A stretch of 5,581 bases of DNA, taken from positions 50,848 through 56,428 of the forward strand of contig PBML01000004.1 of the NCBI GenBank assembly GCA_002722645.1, given 5' to 3'. The position numbers were made by a program, and so were the translations under genes. The notes under the pieces are model-generated. The model was not told the DNA's origin and made no database searches. It saw nothing but the letters and a program-made list of their open reading frames with translations. Below, one piece after another: positions 1 through 5,581 of the stretch. This stretch comes from Acidobacteriota bacterium. GTDB taxonomy: Bacteria > Acidobacteriota > UBA890. Position 1 is the first letter of the stretch, and every line of letters starts with the position of its first letter.

Positions 1-1926
1 CTGGCGTTTGTAACCAACCGTGCCGGTACCTTGGACATCTGGCTGCGAAACCTTGCCACGGGCAACGAACAGCAGCTCACTAATCTCCCAGGGCGTGAGC
101 TCGCTCCATCATTCTCCCCTGACGGCTCTAAGCTAGCTTTCCTCGATGAAGGTGGGCGCGTGATGGCAGTAGAAGTTGACTCAGGGGAGGTGGCCACATT
201 GCATACGGCTCTGCGCTACCCTGGTCGCCCAACATGGGGCCCCGACGGCCGTACCGTAGCAGTGGCAGCTCTAACCCCGTACTCAGGACGCTTTCGCGAG
301 GGTCGTAACGAGTTTCTACTGATCTCCTTGGACGGTGACAATGACCGCTTGGTCTCGCCGTTCCCACATCGATCAATAGGGACTAGGAATTACGATGGGC
401 CAGTCTGGTCACCAGACGGAAACAAAATCGCTTTCACGGCCAGCGGTGCTTTGTGGGTGGTCGATGTAAACCCCTATGGCGAACCAATCAGCCCCGCTCG
501 TCGCCTCACCAACGAGCTCGCTGATAGTCCAAGTTGGACAGCCGACACCGGCAGCATTGCCTATCTCAACAACGGACATCTTAAGCGGGTCAACTTAGCA
601 GATGGTCACATCGAAGAGATTCCCCTTAACCTTACCTGGCGACGACATAACCCGGTTCGCCGTCGCCTAGTTCACGCGGGACACATGTTCGACGGGCAAA
701 CCGATCGACTTCGTGCCGATGTGGACATCGTAATTGACGGACACCGAATCGCCGCTGTCGAAAACCACTCCGCTTCGCTCCACGAGGACGTGCGCCAACA
801 AGCTCGGGACGAAAGCGAGGTTTCTCAGGTTCCAATTTCGGACCCGATCCTGGATGCCTCTTCGCTAACCGTCATTCCCGGTTTGATTGAGATGCACACG
901 CACCAGTCACCCGTCACTCACCGTATCTGGCTTGCCTATGGGGTAACGACGGTCCGCGAGCCAGTAACCAATGCATACCAAGCAGTGGAGATGCGTGAGG
1001 CTATTGCCGCAGATGTGCGGCCGGGTCCGCGCGAGTTTTTCACCGGTGAAAGTTTTGACGGGAGCCGAATTTACTACTCGAGTTCGATGGCTCTCGACGC
1101 TGGCGCCGAAATCGACTTGCAGTTGGAACGAGCTAACCTTCTTGGCTACGACCTAATCAAGACCTACGTCCGGCTGCCGGACGCGGTGCAGAAGCGTGTA
1201 GTGGCAGGAGCACATCGGTACGGAATTCCCGTGACTTCGCACGAGTTGTATCCGGCTATGACGTATGGTGCCGACGGTGTTGAGCACATTCGTGGCACCA
1301 GTCGACGCGGGTACTCTCCAAAGGTAAGCCAGCTCAACCGAAGTTATCAAGATGTGATCGATTTGCTCGCTGCCTCGGGGATGACGCTCACACCAACCAT
1401 GGGAATCGCCGATGGCTCACCCGGCACGGGAGCATTCTGGCTAGCGGTCGCAAGGGATCCATCGCTGCTCAATGATCGGCGGTTTCGCGAACTGTTTCCG
1501 GCAACTTTAGTACAACAAGTCACGCAGCAGGCAAGTGATTTACGTCAAGATCCGCGTCGACAAAACGCTATGGTCACACAACTCATCATGCCTTATGGTG
1601 ACACCCTTCGCCGCCTCATCGCGCGTGGAGGGAAGGTTGTTGCTGGAACTGATTCGCCGATCATCCCTCCCGGCATTAGCCTGCATACCGAGATCCAGAA
1701 CTTCGTTGAAGGTGGACTGACCCCGTTCCAGGCTCTCCAGACTGCAACAGTGTGGGCGGCAGAGGCCTTGGGAGCGAAAGAAGACCTAGGGACCATTGAG
1801 CCGGGTAAGCTAGCGGATCTCGTGATCATCGACGGAGATCCTTTGAGCGATATCCGAGCAACGTGGAACATCCACACGGTGATCAAAAACGGCAAGACCT
1901 ATCGACTTGATGACCTATTGCGCTGA
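1..1926 (+). CDS. Beta-propeller (PD40/TolB-like) plus metal-dependent amidohydrolase fusion protein, 5'-truncated
   Basis: The reading frame is open from base 1, and the residues before the TTG at 31 continue a propeller strand, so that TTG is internal and the true start lies outside the window. Of the 642 visible codons, about 1-190 form a PD40/WD40-like propeller with SPDG-type turns near residues 37, 78, 135 and 178, the last degenerate. From about residue 221 an imidazolonepropionase-like amidohydrolase domain begins. Its metal site looks complete: HxH at 299/301 after a VIPGLIEM strand, a probable carboxylated Lys387, His414, His429 and Asp551 in GTDSP. The usual C-terminal GTIEPGKLADLVIIDGDP segment closes the composite sandwich. 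The family hydrolyses amide or peptide-like bonds, and known propeller fusions are often exported, but any signal peptide would lie upstream of the window. The substrate cannot be read from sequence. The gene is followed by a 73-base gap and the dehydrogenase, possibly in one transcript. Confidence 0.93.
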   Translation: MAFVTNRAGTLDIWLRNLATGNEQQLTNLPGRELAPSFSPDGSKLAFLDEGGRVMAVEVDSGEVATLHTALRYPGRPTWGPDGRTVAVAALTPYSGRFREGRNEFLLISLDGDNDRLVSPFPHRSIGTRNYDGPVWSPDGNKIAFTASGALWVVDVNPYGEPISPARRLTNELADSPSWTADTGSIAYLNNGHLKRVNLADGHIEEIPLNLTWRRHNPVRRRLVHAGHMFDGQTDRLRADVDIVIDGHRIAAVENHSASLHEDVRQQARDESEVSQVPISDPILDASSLTVIPGLIEMHTHQSPVTHRIWLAYGVTTVREPVTNAYQAVEMREAIAADVRPGPREFFTGESFDGSRIYYSSSMALDAGAEIDLQLERANLLGYDLIKTYVRLPDAVQKRVVAGAHRYGIPVTSHELYPAMTYGADGVEHIRGTSRRGYSPKVSQLNRSYQDVIDLLAASGMTLTPTMGIADGSPGTGAFWLAVARDPSLLNDRRFRELFPATLVQQVTQQASDLRQDPRRQNAMVTQLIMPYGDTLRRLIARGGKVVAGTDSPIIPPGISLHTEIQNFVEGGLTPFQALQTATVWAAEALGAKEDLGTIEPGKLADLVIIDGDPLSDIRATWNIHTVIKNGKTYRLDDLLR

Positions 1927-1999
1927 GATTTCGAATGGTCCCGTTCCAAGCCTTCTCCGCACTTGAAACCGTAGGACGGTATCCCGGACACTTAATGCT
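1927..1999. other. Only intergenic gap in the window (73 bases)
   Basis: This is the only non-coding spacer between the five genes. It has no T-run after a hairpin and no convincing -35/-10 pair. A TTGAAA at 1963-1968 has no good -10 hexamer at normal spacing. No Shine-Dalgarno sequence sits just before the ATG at 2000. A two-codon ATG-CTA-TGA at 1995-2003 overlaps that start but is probably chance. The frame of the downstream gene is closed by TGA at 1964-1966 with no alternative start codon before 2000. Whether a promoter for genes 2-5 lies here cannot be decided by eye. Confidence 0.6.
1968..1980. repeat. Small perfect inverted repeat, ACCGT-AGG-ACGGT
   Basis: Two perfect 5-base arms flank a 3-base centre, 19 bases upstream of the dehydrogenase start and in the only gap of the gene cluster. 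It could be an operator or a weak RNA hairpin. It is too short and lacks a following T-run to be called a terminator, and a repeat of this size can occur by chance. Confidence 0.3.
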
Positions 2000-3043
2000 A
2001 TGAGAACGCCATTCCATATTGTCGTGGTGGAGCCTTTACCAGAGTGGGTCCGAAGCTTTTATACACCCGAGCTGCTTCCCGACAACTTCAGCTTGCATTG
2101 GCTGGATGAAGGTGCCGTCACCGAGGGCCTAGAGACAATCGGCGGCGCGGACGTGATTGTGACCGGGAAACAACGAATAACGGCAGCAATGATAAATGCG
2201 GCAGGCCCTATCCTTAAACTCATTCAGGTACAGGGGCGCGCCCCGTGGGCAGTTGACCTCGATGCTGCGATCGCGGCCAAGGTTCCAGTTTCATTCATGC
2301 CGCATCGGGGCGCGATTGCGGTTGCCGAACATACGCTAGCACTAGCACTAGGTGTCTACCGCAAGCTGATTCCGGGTCATTTACAGACTGTCTCGGCAGC
2401 CTACAAGGATCTCGGTATGGAACCTGTGTTGACCGACGAGCGCACGATCGCTTTTAACTGGATGCGGTTCGACGACTTGAGCGAACTGTACGGTAAGGTA
2501 CTCGGTCTGGTGGGCCTAGGTGATATAGGGCTGGAGGTGGCACGTCGAGCACGCTCTTTCGATATGGAAGTTCTGTACATGAAACGCACACCGATTCCTC
2601 CTGAATTCGAGAAAATCCTGCGTCTCCGCTACGTCTCCCTCGAAGTCATCGTCACCCAGTCAGATATCCTTAGCCTGCACGCACCTCACACCCCCCAAAC
2701 TGAAAGCATTATCGGAGCGAATCAACTGGCTGCCATGAAGCCAACGGCAGTCCTTATCAACACATCACGCGGCGGACTCATCGACGAGGACGCGCTTGCT
2801 GCCTGTCTGGGTAAAAGGGAAATCGCTGGTGCCGGTCTCGACGTATTCAGAATGGAGCCCCTTCCCACAGGTCATCCGCTCATGGGCCTGGACAACGTGC
2901 TGTTAGCCCCGCATGTTGGCGGTGGCGGAGGAGGAGGCCAGAAGGGTATGGCAAGCGACGTGATAACTAACATCACCCGTGTCGCGCAAGGTCTCCAGGC
3001 GGAGCACCTATTCGAGCCAACAGAGCGTGCGGTGTGGTTGTGA
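2000..3043 (+). CDS. D-2-hydroxyacid dehydrogenase (NAD(P)-dependent, cytoplasmic)
   Basis: The 347-residue product has the normal length for the family, which reversibly reduces 2-oxo acids to D-2-hydroxy acids. Visible landmarks are AVAEHTLAL at 107-115, a Rossmann GLGDIG at 172-177, and the catalytic triad Arg257 (NTSRGG), Glu286 (DVFRMEP) and His305 (APHVGG), with family-like spacing. The second beta-strand of the cofactor domain ends in Lys195-Arg196 rather than an acidic residue, which suggests NADP(H) over NAD(H). About residues 132-165 form a longer than usual link before the Rossmann domain, with an AFNWMRF segment. Seven consecutive glycines (307-313) follow His305-Val306, where most relatives have only GG and then a mixed helix start. 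The ATG at 2000 is the only plausible start, because the frame is closed just upstream. Its stop overlaps the start of the DUF819 gene. The exact substrate (glyoxylate/hydroxypyruvate-like or other) is unknown. Confidence 0.95.
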   Translation: MRTPFHIVVVEPLPEWVRSFYTPELLPDNFSLHWLDEGAVTEGLETIGGADVIVTGKQRITAAMINAAGPILKLIQVQGRAPWAVDLDAAIAAKVPVSFMPHRGAIAVAEHTLALALGVYRKLIPGHLQTVSAAYKDLGMEPVLTDERTIAFNWMRFDDLSELYGKVLGLVGLGDIGLEVARRARSFDMEVLYMKRTPIPPEFEKILRLRYVSLEVIVTQSDILSLHAPHTPQTESIIGANQLAAMKPTAVLINTSRGGLIDEDALAACLGKREIAGAGLDVFRMEPLPTGHPLMGLDNVLLAPHVGGGGGGGQKGMASDVITNITRVAQGLQAEHLFEPTERAVWL

Positions 3044-4227
3044 TCAGCGATCCGATCCTGTTGCTCACGTTCATGCTTTCCGTGGTGGCATTTACCCGCT
3101 GGCTGGAAGGCCGGGTTCTCTTTATTGAGAAAATTAGCTCCGCAGTAGTGTGCACATTGCTTGGCATCACGCTCGCGAATTTGGGAGTCATCCCGTTTAC
3201 TTCGCCGACACAGGAAGCGGTGTACGAATTCGCTGTTCCCTATGCCATCGTGCTGATCATCCTGGGCTCAGACCTCAAGCAGCTTGCGGGAGCCGGGCGC
3301 CCGATGATCTTAGCGTACCTATTTGCTGGCGCGGGAAGTTTCGTAGGGGGAGCAGTCGCTGGCATAGTCCTTTCTGGTTGGATTGGGCCTGAAACATGGA
3401 AGCTTAGCGGCGCGTTTGCGGGCGCATTCGCTGGCGGCGGGATGAATTTTGCTGCAGTTGGCCGGGGCCTGGAGATCGATGCCGGTACATTTGCGGCCGC
3501 AGCCGTCGCTGACAACCTATCAACGGTTCCCTACCTGCTCACCCAGGTTGCTCTCGTGTCAGTCCTCTCCCCAATTTTCGCGCGCAGATTAGCTCATACA
3601 GTGGTCACCTCAGGAGTGGACACGTCCGACACGACCAACCAGGCGCAGAACGTCAAAGAAACTGGGGAGGGTGCCATAGACGAAGTCCGCCGTGGGTGGA
3701 TCGAAACCACGATGAGTATTACTGACATCTCGATACTCGGTGCTTTGCCGTTGCTAGCCCTCTGGATAGCCCGGCAACTAGCCGCACAGCTACCGGCGAT
3801 CCCAGAGGTTTTGTGGCTAACAACGTTCGCGATAGTGATAGCTCAGTTACCAATCATCAAGCGACTACGTGGGGCAACGGTGGTGTCGTACTTCGCCTTG
3901 CACGTTTTCTTCATCGTTCTAGGCTCCTCGTCGATGCTCTCTGAAGTAGTTAAGGCGGGGGTTCCTATCTTCACTCTGATGATCGCAATCCTTTTGTTGC
4001 ACATGCTAGTAGCCTACGGCCTAGGCTGGCTGGCCCGAATAGACCTGTCCACCGTATCGGTAGCCAGCCAAGCGGCGATCGGTGGGCCAGGATCGGCGCT
4101 AGCTCTATCGATGGCAATGAAGTGGAACCAGTTGGTAACCCCGGGGGTCATCGTGGGCATCTTCGGCTATGCGCTCGGCAACTACCTTGGTTTCGCCTGT
4201 GCCTGGCTCGTGGCGACGTTGGTTTGA
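3040..4227 (+). CDS. DUF819-family multi-pass membrane protein, putative permease
   Basis: The product is a strongly hydrophobic protein of 395 residues with roughly 11-12 membrane segments. It is organised as two halves joined by a hydrophilic loop at about 181-226 that carries most of the charged residues. Two Gly-rich motifs typical of DUF819 are present: GGGMNFAAV at 132-140 in the first half and AIGGPGSALA at 346-355 in the second, the latter followed by VTPGVIVGIFGYALGNYLG. This fits an inverted-repeat transporter with paired substrate-site segments. The transported compound of this family is not firmly established as far as I know. I chose the GTG at 3040 because it forms a GTGA overlap with the previous stop. 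A GTG at 3034 would add only two residues (10-base overlap) and cannot be excluded. There is no clear Shine-Dalgarno sequence, so translation probably depends on coupling. Its place between soluble oxidoreductases suggests it imports or exports their substrate (inference). Confidence 0.88.
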   Translation: MISDPILLLTFMLSVVAFTRWLEGRVLFIEKISSAVVCTLLGITLANLGVIPFTSPTQEAVYEFAVPYAIVLIILGSDLKQLAGAGRPMILAYLFAGAGSFVGGAVAGIVLSGWIGPETWKLSGAFAGAFAGGGMNFAAVGRGLEIDAGTFAAAAVADNLSTVPYLLTQVALVSVLSPIFARRLAHTVVTSGVDTSDTTNQAQNVKETGEGAIDEVRRGWIETTMSITDISILGALPLLALWIARQLAAQLPAIPEVLWLTTFAIVIAQLPIIKRLRGATVVSYFALHVFFIVLGSSSMLSEVVKAGVPIFTLMIAILLLHMLVAYGLGWLARIDLSTVSVASQAAIGGPGSALALSMAMKWNQLVTPGVIVGIFGYALGNYLGFACAWLVATLV

Positions 4228-5009
4228 GGAACAGCCTGGCGGGAACCGAGGCTGTGGTCACTGGAGCCGGCAGAGGACTCGGGCGTGGCGTTGCCCTCGC
4301 GCTGGCCGCCGATGGGGCTCGAGTGTGGGTCTGCGACCGCACCACCGAAGAGCTAGATGAAACTGCCGCAGCTATCGAACAAGCTGGCGGCCAGGTGCAA
4401 ATACTGCGTTTCGATCTGACAGAGATAGCTGCATGCCATGAGGCGATTACCGAGGTCAAAACCAAGGCAGTACACCTTCAGGTACTAGTCAATGCCGCTG
4501 CGGTGCTGAAGGAGGCTGAGGTTGCTAAAACAAGCTCCGAGGACTGGACGTCTACACTGGCAATCAACCTCACAGCGCCTTTTGTGCTCACGCAAGGCTT
4601 TCTCCCTAGCATGCTTGAGAAGGGCGGCTCGGTAATCAACGTGTCATCGCGCGCCGGTATTGCGCCTTTTCGGGGCGAGGCTGCCTATTGTGCCTCCAAG
4701 TACGGCCTGGAAGCGCTGACTAAGTGTCTAGCGCTGGAGTTCGATACACTGCCGCTCAGCGTCAACACGATCACGCCGGGCCTGCACATAAAGCCAACCG
4801 GGCTGACCGACAAACAAACCGTTGAAGCCACACCGAAACAACAGCAGCAATGGGCAGACCCGCTCGAACTGGCGCCAGCGTTCACGTTTCTTGCCCGACT
4901 CACTGGGGAAGTCCAGGGACTGCGCTTCAATGGCGAACGTCTGTCAGCAGCACTGAACGAGGAAGGTGTGAATAGTGTCTTGGCCCGTATTAACGAGCTA
5001 GCCGAATGA
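4224..5009 (+). CDS. Classical short-chain dehydrogenase/reductase (SDR)
   Basis: The product is a 261-residue SDR of normal length, a soluble NAD(P)-dependent oxidoreductase acting on an alcohol or keto group. The glycine motif TGAGRGLG lies at 13-20. Asp38 ends the second beta-strand (VWVCDR), which favours NAD(H). The catalytic tetrad is intact: Asn115, Ser142, Tyr155 and Lys159 (YCASK), followed by NTITPG. The usual NNAG motif is replaced by NAAA at 90-93. The start is the TTG at 4224, overlapping the DUF819 stop as TTGA. It gives an N-terminus (RNSLAGTEAVVTG) that matches SDRs. An in-frame ATG at 4122 would add 34 residues that do not resemble an SDR and would overlap the upstream gene by 106 bases. 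The stop overlaps the next gene as ATGA. Substrate specificity cannot be assigned; general SDRs of this type include hydroxy-acid, sugar and 3-oxoacyl reductases. Confidence 0.93.
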   Translation: MRNSLAGTEAVVTGAGRGLGRGVALALAADGARVWVCDRTTEELDETAAAIEQAGGQVQILRFDLTEIAACHEAITEVKTKAVHLQVLVNAAAVLKEAEVAKTSSEDWTSTLAINLTAPFVLTQGFLPSMLEKGGSVINVSSRAGIAPFRGEAAYCASKYGLEALTKCLALEFDTLPLSVNTITPGLHIKPTGLTDKQTVEATPKQQQQWADPLELAPAFTFLARLTGEVQGLRFNGERLSAALNEEGVNSVLARINELAE

Positions 5010-5581
5010 GCGATTACGGAGCATCAAGCACAAAGCGCGCCTTGGCACGACGCACTAGCGAGCTTAGTGGAACTTCCGTACCACCGATCGAGATACGCGC
5101 AGAGCCACTAGATGCAGAGCTGCTCGAAGACTTGCGCAACCACCTGCTCGCTGGCGAGACCCATTACACCACCAGGCCTGGTGTTCTCGAACTACGCCAG
5201 CAGCTCACCCAACGAGTCGTTATAGCTGGCGGGCCGCAATACGACGCAGAACAGGAGACCATCATTACCGCCGGCGAAGGAGAAGCACTTTTCGCCACTC
5301 TCTTGGGATTGGGCTTATCGGAAGGTGCTCGAGCCTCCGCGGATGATGAAGGTGGGCGACACTCGAAGCTTTTCGCCATTCTTGGGATACAAGTCGTGCA
5401 ACCGGCGGATGTAAAAATGGCCCCTCCCCCACTTCAATACTCTGAGCTAGCTACTGAAAAATCTGCCACAGGTACCACAGACGCTGACGAGGTTCTCCGG
5501 AAAACCATGGTCGGTGACACGAGCTATCAAGCAGACGAGAAAACGAAGTGCATCGTAAATGTCGGCAGCTTAGCGTTCGGT
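5006..5581 (+). CDS. Divergent fold-type-I (class I/II) aminotransferase-like protein, 3'-truncated
   Basis: The frame is open from the ATG at 5006 to the window end, giving 192 codons with no stop, so the C-terminal half, including any PLP-binding lysine, is not visible. The N-terminal region matches class I/II aminotransferases: HYTTRPGVLELRQQL at 53-67, the position of the familiar HYTPxxGxxELR segment, then IITAGEGEALF at 86-96, the usual TxGxxEAL turn and helix. The next part is abnormal. Where relatives have GDxVxxxxPxY, this protein has a polar stretch (about 106-120) without a P-x-Y, and the position of the NPTG loop reads roughly SLAFG (188-192) after KCIVN. The frame shows no obvious frameshift, so this looks like real divergence, either an altered or catalytically inactive member or an unusual subfamily. 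The start overlaps the SDR stop as ATGA. In this operon, an enzyme exchanging amino and 2-oxo acids would fit beside the dehydrogenases (inference). Confidence 0.72.
   Translation, partial: MSDYGASSTKRALARRTSELSGTSVPPIEIRAEPLDAELLEDLRNHLLAGETHYTTRPGVLELRQQLTQRVVIAGGPQYDAEQETIITAGEGEALFATLLGLGLSEGARASADDEGGRHSKLFAILGIQVVQPADVKMAPPPLQYSELATEKSATGTTDADEVLRKTMVGDTSYQADEKTKCIVNVGSLAFG

Noticed and set aside
31..33. TTG at 31 as the start of the amidohydrolase
   Set aside because: The frame is open to base 1, and the ten residues before it (AFVTNRAGT region) are typical propeller sequence, so the gene is truncated by the window edge.
1593..1895. Minus-strand frame of 100 codons
   Set aside because: It lies opposite the well-supported amidohydrolase domain, and its translation shows no domain-like pattern.
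1963..1997. Possible promoter with TTGAAA at 1963 and TTAATG at 1992
   Set aside because: The spacing between the elements is about 23 bases, too long for a standard sigma-70-type promoter, and the -10 match is poor.
1995..2003. Two-codon leader ORF ATG-CTA-TGA overlapping the dehydrogenase start
   Set aside because: It has no Shine-Dalgarno sequence and a sequence this short arises readily by chance; nothing else supports it.
3240..3515. Minus-strand frame of 91 codons
   Set aside because: It lies opposite membrane segments of the DUF819 gene; its Pro/Ala-rich translation is the complement of Gly/Ala codons.
4148..4465. Minus-strand frame of 105 codons
   Set aside because: It is antisense to the DUF819 C-terminus and the SDR cofactor domain; its composition is Ser/Ala/Arg-rich as expected of a shadow frame.
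5345..5358. 14-base exact repeat of GATGAAGGTGGGCG, also at 145-158
   Set aside because: Both copies are in-frame coding sequence for D-E-G-G-R in unrelated proteins, with no flanking similarity, so it is most likely coincidence.
5290..5400. Frameshift as explanation for the missing P-x-Y region in the aminotransferase-like gene
   Set aside because: The frame stays open, and the sequence after the odd stretch (FAILGIQVVQP, then KTKCIV) resumes aminotransferase-like order in the same frame.

Overview
The window holds five consecutive plus-strand genes packed almost without gaps. The first is cut by the left edge and the last by the right edge. In order they are: (1) the C-terminal part of a beta-propeller/amidohydrolase fusion protein, (2) a D-2-hydroxyacid dehydrogenase, (3) a DUF819-family membrane protein, (4) a classical short-chain dehydrogenase/reductase (SDR), and (5) the N-terminal part of a divergent fold-type-I aminotransferase-like protein. 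I see no tRNA, rRNA, CRISPR array, insertion sequence or convincing terminator, and no stretch over 300 bases lacks a gene.

Layout: the amidohydrolase ends at 1926. A 73-base gap carrying a small perfect inverted repeat follows, and the dehydrogenase starts at 2000. From there each gene start overlaps the previous stop by four bases, using three different start codons: GTGA at 3040-3043, TTGA at 4224-4227 and ATGA at 5006-5009. None of these starts has a good Shine-Dalgarno sequence in front of it, so genes 2-5 look like one translationally coupled operon. Gene 1 may belong to the same transcript.

The organism cannot be named from this sequence. Moderately high GC, use of GTG and TTG starts, weak Shine-Dalgarno signals and a PD40-propeller/amidohydrolase fusion suggest a free-living bacterium, perhaps an uncultured Actinobacteriota- or Chloroflexota-like lineage. 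This is a low-confidence guess.

How the genes may work together (inference): the operon combines a metal-dependent hydrolase, a putative small-solute permease, two nicotinamide oxidoreductases and an aminotransferase-like protein. This reads as a small uptake-and-catabolism module, in which a bound amino or hydroxy acid derivative could be released by the hydrolase, carried by DUF819, and interconverted at the hydroxy/oxo/amino level by the dehydrogenases and aminotransferase. The substrate is unknown. The most unusual parts are the aminotransferase-like protein, which lacks recognisable core PLP-site motifs in the visible part, the four-base NTGA overlaps in series, and the seven-glycine run beside the catalytic histidine of the dehydrogenase.
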